Origin: Owenia fusiformis
Taxonomy: Eukaryota > Annelida > Polychaeta > Sabellida > Oweniidae
DNA: 64,000 bases
NCBI GenBank assembly: GCA_903813345.2
Contig: CAIIXF020000005.1
Location: 19,907,375-19,971,374 of the forward strand
Direction: 5' to 3'
Shown here: piece by piece, positions 26,701 through 36,079 of the stretch
Layout: each line of letters starts with the position of its first letter
How positions within the stretch are numbered: position 1 is the stretch's first letter
Notes under the pieces: generated by a model
What the model was told of the DNA's origin: nothing
The model's input: only the letters and a program-made list of their open reading frames with translations
Databases searched by the model: none
Program-made: the position numbers and the translations under genes

Positions 26701-29700
26701 TTCGAATAAGAATCCTTGGCAGTTCACTTGAGTATAACCAATTACATTACATTAACCCTACATAAGGTTCAATAAATTGTTGATTTAGTTTTCAAAATTG
26801 ATGAAACATTCCCTCAATGAACATAATTATCATATTGTTTAGGAAGAATGCATGGAATGCACTTCACCTGATTCTTAATTCTTTGAGTCTACCACCTCTG
26901 TTCCAGGTATAGCTGGGTTTATACTGTGCCAGTTTAGTTAACTTGCCACTTTTCACCTGTGGTATGCCTGACCTGCAAAGACACATACATGTAAATTGAA
27001 CAATAATTGCATAAAGGTAGACGGAATAGAATGAAAGCATTGACATGATCACTGTTGTGTTTTGTATCAAGACTTTATTATACATCAAACATAATATAAG
27101 AACTACATAGTTAATGTGTTTCTAGTAGGAAGCCAGACTTACAAGTCTCTGCTATAGGCATGGTAATCTCAGTTAAGGGTATCAGATATCTTAATGACCA
27201 GTACTGAAACCAGATACATAACATCTCCCTTCTTTTAGTTTAAAAACAAGTTAAACTTTTAACAGTCATCTCATTGAAATATGATCATTACTAATTCTGA
27301 ATATTTTGTAAGGGAGCTCATTTAAACTTTACTAGCCATGTAATTTGAACTATCTGACCTGTCTCATGAACTTTAGTATTCATTGATAAAATGTCCAGTG
27401 CATATGTTTGTACTACATGCTAATGAGGTTCTTGACCTAAGAGTTTACTACAGTCTTACTACAATGTTTATTTTGATATGCTAATTTGGTCTATCCTTGA
27501 CCTTCATTGCAAATATGGATATTTCCATTTCACTTCCAGTCTTGGGTCTACACTATATTAATGATAGTCACTTCACACATTTTATGTTGGAATTAAATGT
27601 CTCCTATTCCTTCTAAATTGTCCTCCATCTGGGGTTTCAACTAGATATGATCTGGGCGAGTCTAGTTTCTCAGTCACTGTTGCATTTCTCCAGATGTGTT
27701 TATTGTTCCTTTTCTCACGGACTTTGACAGGGGTATTAGGTTGAAGAGGGGCAAGGGGACGAGCGCGGAGGTCATACTTTCTCTTCTCCATCTGCTTTTT
27801 CTGCTGAAGTTTTGTGCGAACGTTGGGATCTGGGATTTGGGGATTCAGTAGAACATCACTTGTAGGAATTTTAGATCGCAGTTTTCTACCCATAAGTAAT
27901 TCTGCTGGGGATTTGTTGATCTTCGCATCAATTGGGGTGTTTCTCAAATTCAGCATGGCTGTGAAAATATCATCTGATTTTCTGATAATATTTTTTACAG
28001 TCTGAATTGTCCTTTCAATTTGGCCATTGCTATTTGCTAGATTCGGGCTCGATGTAGCAATGTCGAAGTTGTAGTCTTCGCTGAATTTTACATATTCTGA
28101 TGATTGAAATGGTGGACCATTGTCACTGAATACTGTTTGGGGAATACCATTTCTGCTGAACGAGGCTTTTAGGCAATTTATGATGGGTTTTGCCTTGGTG
28201 CTGGTGAGTGAGTACAGCTCAGGGTACTTGCTGTAGTAGTCTACTCCAATTAGGTAATCCTTGTTGTTATGTGAGAATAGGTCAACACCTATCTTTTCCC
28301 AGGGGCGCATAGGAACCTTATGTGGAATCATAGGTTCTCTTTGATTGGCATTTCTGTGGGTTTTGCAAATGTCACAGTTTTTTATCATATCCTCGATCTG
28401 GGAATTCATGTTGGGCCAAAAGAGTGTCTCTCTTGCTATGGATTTTGTTTTCACGATTCCCATATGGTTTTCATGGATAAGCGACTTTACTTCGTCTCTC
28501 ATTGATGTGGGAATTACCAGTTTCAGGCCTTTGAACACGAGACCATCAACTGTACTGAGTTCATCATGAAAGGTGTAATATGGCACGACTGATTCATGTA
28601 CATCAGTCCTTTCAGGCCATCCAATTCTGCAATATTCCATAATGCGTTGCAGTACAGGGTCATTCGAGGTCGCGTTCCTGTACTCTTGCTGTTTTGGTTT
28701 AGACATGGGTAAAGCTTGAAGTAATCCATCTGCTTGTTGATCAATGTCGTTCATGATAGAAGCAATAATTTTCGAGCTTTCTGTGTCACTGTCTACACAT
28801 GCTCTGCTGAGAGTGTCTGATATAACCATGTCTTTTCCAGGTTTCCACTTGATTGTGACATCGTACTTTTGCATTTGCAAAAGCATTCTTTGTAATCGAG
28901 CTGGGGCTTTATTTAGAGCTTTCTTTGCGATCACCTCCAGGGGCTTGTGATCAGTTTCCACGACGAAGGGCTTACCATAGAGGTATTGGTGAAACTTAGT
29001 TGCTCCAAAACATATGCTCGTCATCTCTTTCTCTATTTGGGAGTAGTTTTGTTGGGCAGGGGTGAGCGATTTTGACGCGTAGCATACAGGCATATCATCC
29101 TGTAGTAGGACAGCTCCAAGACCATCTTTCGAAGAGTCTACATTCAGCACTGATGGCTTATTGGGGTCATAAAACTTGAGAACTGGCGCTGTAGTTATAA
29201 GCTTTTTCAGCTGCTCATACGCTTCTTTCTGTGGCTTATTCCATTCGAAAATAATATCCTCTTTCATTAGTTCTCGCAAGGGAGCATTTAGCTCTGATAA
29301 GCGTGGTACGAACTTGGCAACATAGTTCACCATGCCAAGAAATCGACTCAGTGATTGTTTATCTGTAGGAGTTTTCATCTCAACTATCGCTTTTATCCGA
29401 TCATCCGGGATACTCAATCCATCTTTCGACCATGTATGTCCTACATATGTGACTGATGGCACATTAAACTGGCATTTCTTCCTGTTAAACTTGAGGTTGT
29501 TCTCACTTGCTCTTTGGAACACTGCTTCCATTCGATGCTTAAGCTGTTCCTCATCTTTGCCAGAAATCAATATATCATCCACTTGGACTTCAACGCCATC
29601 TATTCCTTCTAGGACTTTACAAACTTCCATCTGGAACTTTTCAGTAGATATGTTTAATCCATATGGCAGACGCGTAAATCGATATCGTCCAAAGGGTGTG

Positions 29701-32520
29701 TTGAAGCAAGTAAGCAACGAACTCTCGTGATCAAGTTCAAGTTGCCAAAATGAGGTTGTCGCATCCAATTTGGTAAACCTCGTAGCACCTTTCAATCTTG
29801 TGCTGATCTCTTCTGTTGTGGCAGTAGGGTACGGTTCCCTTTTAATAACTTTGTTGAGGTTTGCAGGATCAAGGCATATCCTCAGAGATTTGTCGCTCTT
29901 CTCAACCAAAACTATATTATTCACCCAATCAGTGGGCTCATCCACTTTGGCAATTACTCCTTGTTTTTGCATTCGCTCTAATTCAGTTTTCAATTTGTCT
30001 CTCTGATGAACAGCTACCTTGTAAGGGGGGTGTACTACAGGCGTGACATTTTCTTCAAGGGTAATGTGCACTTTGCTAGGCAGACAGCCTAGGCCTTCAA
30101 ATAAATAGCTGTAATTAGACACCAACTGGTCTGTGGTCAGTGTGCTGTCAGAGCCAACTGTAGAAATGTTACTTCTGGAAACTAAGCCAAAGAGAATAGC
30201 TGATTGCAGACTAATTAAAGTGTCAGCTTTCTCCTTAATTACTATGAATCTCACTTTGTAGTTTATCCCTTCAAAGTTACAAGGCATATCACATTCACCC
30301 ATGACGTCCAGGGGCTGCCTGTTGTAGGTAAATAGCCTTGTGGTAGAAGCTTTCATAGGGGGGTGTCTTAACCTCTTGAACAGTCCATGTGAGATCACAT
30401 TGGCCTGGGCACCTGTGTCCACCTTAGCAGTAAGGGTGTGCCCACCTGTTTTTAGTTGTATAATCCAGGATTTTGAGTTGGGTATATCTGGGGTTTTGGC
30501 GGGAATCTGGGCTATCTTTGATGTCTGGGTGTCTGGGATTTCAGTGGTTACAGATCCCAAGTACACTTCATCTTCTGAAGATACTGATTCCTCCACCTGG
30601 TTCACTTTTCGGGGGTTTCTACGTTTTCCAGATTTGCCTTGCCTCCGTTGTCTAGAGTCCTTTTCACTAGATTTCCCACTACGGCAACATCTTTTAAAAT
30701 GCCCGAATTTAAAACATCCGTTACACTGCTCATTAGCCGCAGGACACGTGCCTCCTCTATGTATCAGTCCACAGTTGTCACACCTTTGTGACTGCGACTT
30801 CTTTACAATACTGACTTCCTCATGTCCACTTTCTGTGCGGGAATTAAGAGAGTTCTTATGGACGTTACTCTGCTCATATAAGCGTGCTATCTTTAGAGCA
30901 TGGTCTAATGTGAGGTCCTCCTCGTATCTTAGTAGCTTCTCTTGGACTTGTGTTGAATGGCAATGTGTCAATATCATGTCGGCGATCATCTCATCAAGAT
31001 CGGGGAATTTACAGTCTCTGCCAATAAGTCTAAGTTTTGTAACAAACTCGTCAATAGACTCATCCTTCGACTGGTAGCATTCATAGAACATTTTCCTCTG
31101 GATCGACCTGTTTTTCTTGGGTGTACAATATTCCTCAAATTTATCAAGGAGGGTTTTAGACTCCTTCTTTTGTGATTCCGAAAGTACCCCAGTGGCAATC
31201 CACGATCTGCAAATGTCCCTTCCTTTCTCGCCGATGAGAAGGAGAATTTGAGCGGCTTTCTCTTGCTCTTTCCATTTTGTGGCATCAGGAGAATCAAACA
31301 TTAATTCAATAAGTTCTCTCCATCTCTTCCAATCTTCTGAGAGATTAGGGCCATAAAAGTCTAATTCCTTCACTATCTTTGAGTATCCACTTGCCATTGT
31401 TAATGTCTCTGATCTACTTATTCATGTGAGACCACATCTGACATCATGTTGTGTTTTGTATCAAGACTTTATTATACATCAAACATAATATAAGAACTAC
31501 ATAGTTAATGTGTTTCTAGTAGGAAGCCAGACTTACAAGTCTCTGCTATAGGCATGGTAATCTCAGTTAAGGGTATCAGATATCTTAATGACCAGTACTG
31601 AAACCAGATACATAACAATCACCACTTAAGTTTTTTGGGTTGGTTGTCTTAATTTCTTTCATATTGCTCATATTACAGAGAGAAGATTGGTTTCTCAAGA
31701 GACATCAAGAGTGGAAAAACATAACATAACAAAAATTCTTGAACTTACTTTGGTTGAGAAATAATCCTGGTTTGGAGTTTATGATTACTGGGACGAGGTC
31801 TTTGTATGGTACTGCCCTCTGATGGTTTGCTTGTTGTAGGCAGGTTTCTATTGCTGTCACCATGGTTACCATAATTTCCATTCTTAACATTGTTATTATT
31901 GATGCCATGGTTACCAGCATCACCATGACTCCACATCTTCAGTCTTTCAGCACGTACCTACAAATGAAATATTGTGCAATTTTTGACAGTTTTTAAAATT
32001 ACTTAAATATTCTTTCTCAATTCATTCACTTCACATACAATTCTTTACATACCATTCATTTTCATATAACACTTCTTTATTATATTGGCATAACTTTCAA
32101 ATTGCAATTACATAACAGGCTGCATAAAATTAGAAATAGATCACATTCCAAATTCTAACCAATTTTGAAGACTACATCAACAACTTGACAAAAGAAGGTT
32201 CAGTGAGTTTTTGACTTATAAGGTTTATTGAATATTTTGTAAGATTGACTTGTGTATGCTACAATAGAAGATTCATGTACATGTACGTAGATGTAAACCA
32301 CAAGTTCACAATAGCTGGGTTATTGCTATTTGCATTAGAAAACTCAATGCACAAGTTAACTCGCCTGTAATTCTGCATCTAACTGTCTGAGTACTGTTTT
32401 CTTGGACATCCCTGTGCTTGCGGTAGGTGATCCACTTGTTACTGAACGCTGGACAAATGTACCTGCTTGCTTTTGGCTGACCCTTCCCAATGGTGAGAGC
32501 GTGTCTCTCGATTCTTTCAT
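5638..32520 (-). CDS. SFI1: SFI1-like centrin-binding repeat protein, 30 coding exons
   Basis: Sfi1 proteins form long helices that bind a centrin at each tryptophan-containing repeat, at the centrosome or basal body. Joined exons give 4410 bases (1469 residues), and all 29 junctions keep frame. Order: N-terminal region (1-156), about 25 degenerate W repeats (157-1040) such as FLYLWLQKV, CFDRWRDY, LVWKAWMQY, FFYTWRSAY, VLQHWRDH and IMRAWRQYV, a His/Pro repeat (about 1080-1122), a Pro-rich region (about 1190-1260), and a helical C-terminus. Human SFI1 is about 1240 residues, so this one is longer. The repeats and the C-terminal layout (recalled, not searched) support the name. The ATG at 32520 is the first in frame after a TGA. 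Introns host an LRR gene and many transposons. There is no transcript support; individual exon borders could shift. Confidence 0.88.
9262..9640 (-). mobile_element. Possible LINE 3' tail fragment
   Basis: Starts with an imperfect AATTCAATTTCAAAATAATT run followed by sequence ending near a short A-rich stretch. This resembles an inverted LINE 3' tail between SFI1-like exons 24 and 25. There is no reverse transcriptase sequence, so the call is weak. Confidence 0.25.
10410..10530. mobile_element. Possible pogo/Tigger-like MITE remnant
   Basis: CAGTAAAACCTGTGTTAGTG near 10413, with an imperfect inverted partner (GTGTTCCACTAGAG) near 10518, in an SFI1-like intron. CAGT..AAACCT ends are typical of pogo-type elements. 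Short and degenerate. Confidence 0.3.
13021..13857. mobile_element. Foldback element, two ~400-bp inverted arms
   Basis: An almost perfect palindrome. The left arm begins AACACCCTATGCAGACAGAG at 13024 and the right arm ends with its complement at 13854. Pairing continues inward with few mismatches to a loop of about 24 bases near 13448. Only short mismatched stretches interrupt the arms. No target duplication is clear. It lies in the intron between SFI1-like exons 20 and 21 and ends about 120 bases before the LRR receptor coding sequence. As RNA from either strand it would form a long hairpin. Confidence 0.85.
13977..15305 (+). CDS. Leucine-rich-repeat transmembrane receptor with tyrosine-motif tail
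   Basis: An uninterrupted plus-strand frame inside an SFI1-like intron. Ten ~24-residue LRRs follow the LxxLxLxxNxIxxLxxxxFxxL pattern, for example LTNLRLDNNDIT and LETLILRNNDIT. They are followed by a Thr/Ser-rich stalk, one membrane segment at about 325-350 counted from 13959 (SVSALLVIVLVLVLVIV), a CKRK stop-transfer and a ~100-residue tail. The tail carries DDIYEEI (Tyr codon 15078), NYTPM and SYVNT (Tyr codon 15243); YEEI and YxN are classic SH2-ligand forms. The N-terminus is uncertain: the frame opens after a possible acceptor ATTTTCAG at 13955, and MLFIMYQVTIQYTA could be a signal peptide. A five-codon exon at 12854-12868 (MAYDK, donor AAG|GTAGGG) would join in phase. An LRRNT cysteine cap is missing. 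AATAAA at 15464. Confidence 0.75.
   Translation: MLFIMYQVTIQYTADVTQLDMRSVGLTKLTESMFKESPYLKILYLDNNNISTIELGAFSGLDLLEELWLTNNKLTILQDDIFSNLTSLTNLRLDNNDITNLTEDIFSKLISLKTLSLYSNDITILPGGLFSDLISLTYLNIGHNGIKMLPKEIFSNSTSLETLILRNNDITTLPDNIFSNLKTLTYLHLGYNDITMLQTGIFRSLILLRNLNLQNNQLQGVPHDVCKYMPMLTGLYLKGNHITTVPLEHINNATAIIASDFCLDIRSLANLTTITTTHTSSMQKTEQPSTLKSGASTPTIESSDKDTASSGQPINNSTVIGLASGISVSALLVIVLVLVLVIVCKRKSNKPKHNSSTSEANTQEDDIYEEIQDVPIDIHQLTDDNRHNTYKHINDDIQQDPHNYTPMTELHTMANETETDHSYVNTTLGNESDSSDDYIHPA
15464..15469 (+). promoter_or_regulatory. Poly(A) signal of the LRR receptor gene
   Basis: AATAAA about 160 bases after the TAG stop of the nested LRR gene. Confidence 0.45.
17604..18090. mobile_element. TA-flanked TIR element with transposase-exon remnant
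   Basis: Perfect inverted termini begin CTGTACGCCCGGTATTATTC (23 bases identical) and are flanked by TA on both sides (17602-17603 and 18091-18092). Length 487 bp. On the plus strand, 17801-17933 reads ILRWLIRPSTTSRPNNDID ... KDNMKSNSKRGTSG and then a clean donor CAG|GTAAGT at 17933. That looks like the first exon of a transposase gene left in an internally deleted copy (inference). The element lies only 17 bases inside the intron from the SFI1-like exon 17 donor. Confidence 0.75.
18287..18345 (+). repeat. tRNA-like fragment (possible SINE head)
   Basis: AGCTCAATGGTAGAG matches a tRNA D-arm/A box, and GGGTCCAAACT sits where a degenerate B box would be, about 30 bases later. The arms do not pair well, so it is a pseudo-tRNA or SINE remnant rather than a functional tRNA. 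Confidence 0.35.
22245..22870 (+). mobile_element. 5'-truncated LINE, reverse transcriptase C-terminus and tail
   Basis: The open frame through 22656 encodes a typical LINE post-RT region: SLIAQLRMGILPLEIETGRF, then a zinc-binding CTLC...HFIFNC pattern. It is followed by TTGTATTGTATTGTATTG, AATAAA and a terminal (ACTAA)n run at about 22843-22868. Only the 3' end is present. It lies in the intron between SFI1-like exons 8 and 9, antisense to the gene. The frame is open to the stop, so the insertion is not very old. Confidence 0.8.
24151..25974. mobile_element. TIR-like element carrying a 136-bp satellite array
   Basis: Begins ATGTCACCACC and ends GGTGGTGACAT; the right end is itself a hairpin (ATGTCACCA..TGGTGACAT). 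Between them lies a tandem array of about 12 units, then a short GACGCCGGACGCCAACC-rich stretch. Shorter relatives of the right end occur four times in introns of the ARM/SPRY gene. It occupies the intron between SFI1-like exons 5 and 6. The superfamily is not assignable by eye. Confidence 0.6.
24190..25835. repeat. ~136-bp tandem array, about 12 copies
   Basis: The unit contains GTCAGATTTGAATTTCTGAG, ATGTAGATGATTTTGAAAAA, GACCTTTTTGACC and GAAGGTCATTGAAGGTC. GTCAGATTT (or a close variant) recurs at about 24361, 24497, 24632, 24767 and 24903 (steps of 135-136). Later units show internal duplications of AAATCTTAAGTC. No spacers, so not CRISPR-like. Confidence 0.95.
27053..27223 (-). repeat. 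3' LTR of the Ty3/gypsy element
   Basis: 171 bp, TGTTATG...CACAACA in element orientation, matching the other LTR at every base I compared. The left flank carries ATCAC. Confidence 0.95.
27224..27236 (-). promoter_or_regulatory. Polypurine tract of the Ty3/gypsy element
   Basis: AAAAGAAGGGAGA on the minus strand, directly adjacent to the 3' LTR; the usual plus-strand primer position. Confidence 0.8.
27582..31397 (-). CDS. Ty3/gypsy Gag-Pol polyprotein, 1271 residues
   Basis: One open frame with no frameshift between gag and pol. Order: retrotransposon Gag (about 1-200); two zinc knuckles (CDNC..H..C near 205 and CNGCFKFGHFKRC near 232); aspartic protease with VDTGA near 328; reverse transcriptase with KLDATTSFWQ near 548 and VDDIL near 606; RNase H with VDSSKDGLGA near 754 and TDHKPL; integrase with an HHCC zinc site (HENHMGIVK..CDIC, 974-1010) and the DDE triad (GVDLF near 1037, SDNGPPF near 1093, NGQIER near 1127). 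The aromatic residue usual before VDD is Gln here. Start ATG follows the 5' LTR by about 50 bases. All domains look complete, so it could be active. A gag-pol fusion with this integrase style suggests a Mag/SURL-like lineage (inference). Confidence 0.95.
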   Translation of the reverse strand: MASGYSKIVKELDFYGPNLSEDWKRWRELIELMFDSPDATKWKEQEKAAQILLLIGEKGRDICRSWIATGVLSESQKKESKTLLDKFEEYCTPKKNRSIQRKMFYECYQSKDESIDEFVTKLRLIGRDCKFPDLDEMIADMILTHCHSTQVQEKLLRYEEDLTLDHALKIARLYEQSNVHKNSLNSRTESGHEEVSIVKKSQSQRCDNCGLIHRGGTCPAANEQCNGCFKFGHFKRCCRSGKSSEKDSRQRRQGKSGKRRNPRKVNQVEESVSSEDEVYLGSVTTEIPDTQTSKIAQIPAKTPDIPNSKSWIIQLKTGGHTLTAKVDTGAQANVISHGLFKRLRHPPMKASTTRLFTYNRQPLDVMGECDMPCNFEGINYKVRFIVIKEKADTLISLQSAILFGLVSRSNISTVGSDSTLTTDQLVSNYSYLFEGLGCLPSKVHITLEENVTPVVHPPYKVAVHQRDKLKTELERMQKQGVIAKVDEPTDWVNNIVLVEKSDKSLRICLDPANLNKVIKREPYPTATTEEISTRLKGATRFTKLDATTSFWQLELDHESSLLTCFNTPFGRYRFTRLPYGLNISTEKFQMEVCKVLEGIDGVEVQVDDILISGKDEEQLKHRMEAVFQRASENNLKFNRKKCQFNVPSVTYVGHTWSKDGLSIPDDRIKAIVEMKTPTDKQSLSRFLGMVNYVAKFVPRLSELNAPLRELMKEDIIFEWNKPQKEAYEQLKKLITTAPVLKFYDPNKPSVLNVDSSKDGLGAVLLQDDMPVCYASKSLTPAQQNYSQIEKEMTSICFGATKFHQYLYGKPFVVETDHKPLEVIAKKALNKAPARLQRMLLQMQKYDVTIKWKPGKDMVISDTLSRACVDSDTESSKIIASIMNDIDQQADGLLQALPMSKPKQQEYRNATSNDPVLQRIMEYCRIGWPERTDVHESVVPYYTFHDELSTVDGLVFKGLKLVIPTSMRDEVKSLIHENHMGIVKTKSIARETLFWPNMNSQIEDMIKNCDICKTHRNANQREPMIPHKVPMRPWEKIGVDLFSHNNKDYLIGVDYYSKYPELYSLTSTKAKPIINCLKASFSRNGIPQTVFSDNGPPFQSSEYVKFSEDYNFDIATSSPNLANSNGQIERTIQTVKNIIRKSDDIFTAMLNLRNTPIDAKINKSPAELLMGRKLRSKIPTSDVLLNPQIPDPNVRTKLQQKKQMEKRKYDLRARPLAPLQPNTPVKVREKRNNKHIWRNATVTEKLDSPRSYLVETPDGGQFRRNRRHLIPT
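31447..31617 (-). repeat. 5' LTR of the Ty3/gypsy element
   Basis: 171 bp, followed on its outer side by the target duplication ATCAC (31618-31622). Confidence 0.95.
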
Positions 32521-32621
32521 TGCATCAATGCATTTGGGTAGATTGTAATTGGGAGAGGATTGGAAGTCAAACGTTGAATAGAAATTTTCTATTCAAATAG
32601 TTTGGATATTTATGCACCATT

Positions 32622-33381
32622 CTGAAAAACAAGAATGACAATATAAAAAATGTTTACTAACTTCTCATTTTGAGGGACTTATACCTTATTATAGCCAAAC
32701 AAAGATCTCAAAAAACTTACTAATTCTTACCCTGCGCAAAGAGTCTAGTTACAAATTACCCTCTGCCTAGTATAGTCTATAATACAGTTATATGCCAGTG
32801 ACTGCCCTGGTCATAAATCATTTCAAATCTACCACGCTGATCTTTTCTCAACCAATCAGCGAACTGGAAGGAACACATGCTAAATGCATGCTAATTAATT
32901 ATGCGATGATGTCAGAGGAAATAACCATATATAGATTGTTAGTCTGTATTTCCACGACAAACTCTGAATGGCTCAGTGAGTTCAGAGATTTATTGTAAAC
33001 TGAAAGAGTGAAGATGAAGCTCTCTTTTTAGAAGCGAAGTTGAACGAATGCAAAGGGTAACTAATTCTTATACAGTACATTATACAAAAAAAGGCCATAA
33101 ATGTTTTATAACTATATGTGATTGGCTGTGTGTCATCTGTCGACACAATCCACACTTATCGCAAGTATGTACAATGATTGTGGGATTTAGATAGTTGAGA
33201 GCCCATGATTTGGTATATAAATGTGAAATAATTTGGGAAATCCACTAACAGTTCGGGTTTCTCCAAAACTATCATTGTTAGGGATATGACATCACATTAT
33301 ATTGCATTCACAAGAGCGAGTGTAACGTCATCAATATGGGTTGGATGGTATGGAGTAGTGGTGTTAATAAACACTCACGTA
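32622..33381. other. Upstream region of the SFI1-like gene
   Basis: No coding exon seen. On the minus strand GCAGG|GTAAGA at about 32741 is a credible donor for a 5' non-coding exon, so the promoter probably lies just beyond it. No clear TATA element was identified. Confidence 0.3.
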
Positions 33382-34142
33382 CAGTCAGATCCATAAATAA
33401 TTACTATCGATTTTAAAAAGACATTCTGTCGCACATATAATAAATTCTTACCTCAGGGAATTAAGTACTATATTTTCTATGTTCTGGAAAAAACAAATTT
33501 AGTGGAATTTGTGTCCATAATGACCATATTTAGATCTTAGAAATTTGAAGTGATTTCCACATGTTAAATGTCCACCATTTTATTAATACGGTGAATTAAC
33601 ACACGTTCGCAATTTAACTGCATTGAACTCTTCAAAAGGAGGAGGGAAAAGTACGGAATTTATTTGAAAAATGATCGAATTATCGTCTTTATCTACCGAT
33701 ATTTTGGACCTATCACACAAAAAAGCTCACGAACTATTGAAAACAAGCCTTTTTATCAGAACATAGCGCCAGAAAAAGTGGGTAAGTCCAATTATTTTTT
33801 GTATATCAGATCCGAATTATCGATGTTTTTTTGGTCAACGAAAGTGCCCAAAAACCCCCTCCCCCCTCGCGAAAGTACTTTCGTCTCCATATGAACATCG
33901 ATATTTTGACCCCGCCCCTTAGAAACTACAAAAAAACAATGACTGCCATTTGAAAAGTGGATTCACATGTTTACAAACTATCCAGCATACGCTGATATAA
34001 AGCCTTGGAGACATTTATTCTGCTAATAATCATTTACAGGAGTATATATTCTAGCAATGGAGGAGTGTTTGGTACATTAAATGTTTAAATTCAGCAAACT
34101 GTGCCCAAAATTTCAGGTGTCTTTTATTTTTGGATCTGACTG
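33382..34142. mobile_element. Tc1/mariner-like non-autonomous element
   Basis: Inverted ends CAGTCAGATCCATAAATAA and CAGTCAGATCCAAAAATAA, flanked by TA on both sides (33380-33381 and 34143-34144). About 760 bp with no transposase frame. Confidence 0.7.
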
Positions 34143-36054
34143 TAGTCATCAAATCGTTTTGCCCAGGTGCTATATAATTCGTCTCAATTAGGAGCTCAGA
34201 TTTCGGTAATTATTTCACGAGTCTAGAGATTCGCGAATTTGTATTCCTATTTGCCATTTTACAGTGAATCCTGACGTCGAATGCATTGTTTTTTCTCACA
34301 AACAGTGTCAAACTTGATAGTTATATTGGCCCATCTTTTAATTTTAAACCTTAGGCTAGCCATGGGCTTTCAATATCCATTGAATGCCCATGCCTAGAGG
34401 CTATAGACTAGAGTCAATACGTCCAAATCCAAACAGGGGGGTAAACACGAACGGGTTCCAAATAATGGCAAGCAGATCATTGAATTGAATAATAGTACCT
34501 CTACTACCTCTACATAATATTTATAGCCTGAAAGATACAATATAATGATGTATACCAACAATCTTACAATAAAATAATCAATTATGATGATTTAGGTGTT
34601 CGGAATTACCCCCATGCTAGTGTTTGGAATTACCCCCACAAACTCTGTGGTTTAAATAAATAGATGTCAGTAATAAATGATTTAAATTTGGGTTTCTTGA
34701 TATGCAGGGGTGACAGGATCCAGTATCATAAGTTAAGGGTATCATATAATGATATACCATCAATCTAATAATCAAAACAATTAAGTTTAAGTTAAGTGTT
34801 TGGAATTACCCCCATGCAAGTGTTCGGATTTGCCCCCAAAAAAACTCCTGTTCGGAATTACCCCCTTAAAATACCTTGTAGTAAAAATGGAATAACCCAG
34901 ATATTTTTTACAATTTTTCGTAATTTTTTCTGCAAATGCATTCTACAGTGGATAATACACATGATATATATAGAATCATAGCATAGATGTGCAGTACAGC
35001 CAAGCTATTTTTTGATGGGGGTGTTTGGAAATAGACGTACTGACTCTAGATCTAGATCTACTTCGAAAATTGTCTTGCCTTGAAATGAATACTCAATATA
35101 AAACAAAATACACCAAACTACTTAAATAGTTACATCACATTGAAGTTTAAAAAATATACTTTACAACAGATTAAGTTAAATACGTGGTGTCTGTTATATA
35201 ACCTACCTAATTTTAATACAAGTTTAACATTTCGAAGTCAAATATTTTTTCTCAAAAATTGGCGCCGGAAGTAAATTGTGACAAGCCATATATTGATAAA
35301 TAACAACGACAAATAATTATACATAGTAGTTCAATACCTCCGAATGTATATTTTTTATTTATCAAAACAAGTGTAAACATCGAAAATTTTATATTAATTG
35401 TTCTTTATAGCCTTTTGCCTAAGTAAGTGAGATGTGACTAAACAGTTTTATTGTCATGGATTTCAAATTTCAAAACAAATCAAAACTCAAAAATAATTCT
35501 AAACTTTTCATTTGATTTGATTTCAAGCGTAACTATGGACACACCATGATGATGAAGTTCATAGGTTAAAAATATACCTATGCAAGAATGGAAAAATGGA
35601 AGATGTATTTAGCGTCTGTGCCTTTAGGTGCAGGAATATTAGTTTCAATATGGTCGATTTTTGGCGGGTTCAGAAAAAAATTCCAAAAATTTGGACAGGA
35701 GAGAAGGGGGCAGAACTTAAATTATGGTAGGTAGCATGAACTGTATACTAATGAGAGTTCAATTGTCCATTCTTATTTATAACTGTCAATGCCTGGTTCC
35801 GTTCCATCGGTTCACCGTGAGCCCTATCCCCCTCCCACATTTTATGCAGAGTAGCACAGTGAACAGAATTTCTTTCATATTTATTATTTAAAACTAGGCC
35901 TACATGTACAAGTGCAGAATCTTTTTCGTCAAAAATATTTATGTTTTTCAAATGGATTATACACATCCTTGTCATGATTTTTGAGATGTGGCAGTCATAC
36001 AGGCTCGAGATAACACCCTAAAGAATCTAGAAAAACATATTTCATACCTCAATC
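34143..36054. other. Intergenic region with a duplicated short-motif block
   Basis: The word GTTCGGAATTACCCCC or a close variant occurs five times, near 34597, 34622, 34797, 34821 and 34850. It sits in two blocks about 200 bp apart that also share flanking sequence (ATAATGATRTATACCA and CAATCTWA), so a ~200-bp tandem duplication. The rest is AT-rich with no exon I can support. Confidence 0.5.
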
Positions 36055-36079
36055 TTGTTATTATGGCAAGATAATACTG

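Larger units (their letters stand above)
27053..31617 (-). mobile_element. Intact Ty3/gypsy LTR retrotransposon
   Basis: A 4565-bp element read on the minus strand. Two 171-bp LTRs are identical by eye, start TG and end CA, and are flanked by a 5-bp target duplication ATCAC (27048-27052 and 31618-31622). A purine tract AAAAGAAGGGAGA (27236-27224) precedes the 3' LTR. No obvious TGG primer-binding site follows the 5' LTR (it reads TGATGTCAGATG). A single long gag-pol frame is open. The element lies between SFI1-like exons 2 and 3, in the same orientation as the gene. Identical LTRs and the perfect duplication indicate recent insertion. Confidence 0.95.
26868..32621 (-). other. SFI1: SFI1-like gene: exons 1-3 (N-terminal region)
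   Basis: Exon 1 runs 32621-32365, with 5'UTR from acceptor TTTTTCAG and the ATG at 32520. It ends at CAG|GCGAGT, a GC rather than GT donor. Exon 2 is 31957-31749 (residues 53-122), rich in Asn, Gly and Ser. Exon 3 is 26972-26868. The Ty3/gypsy element sits in the intron between exons 2 and 3. A possible upstream non-coding exon ends at about 32742 (donor AGG|GTAAGA). This part has no W repeats; its role is not evident. Confidence 0.75.

Noticed and set aside
30340-31077. 245-residue plus-strand open frame
   Set aside because: Exact antisense shadow of the gag region of the Ty3/gypsy polyprotein.
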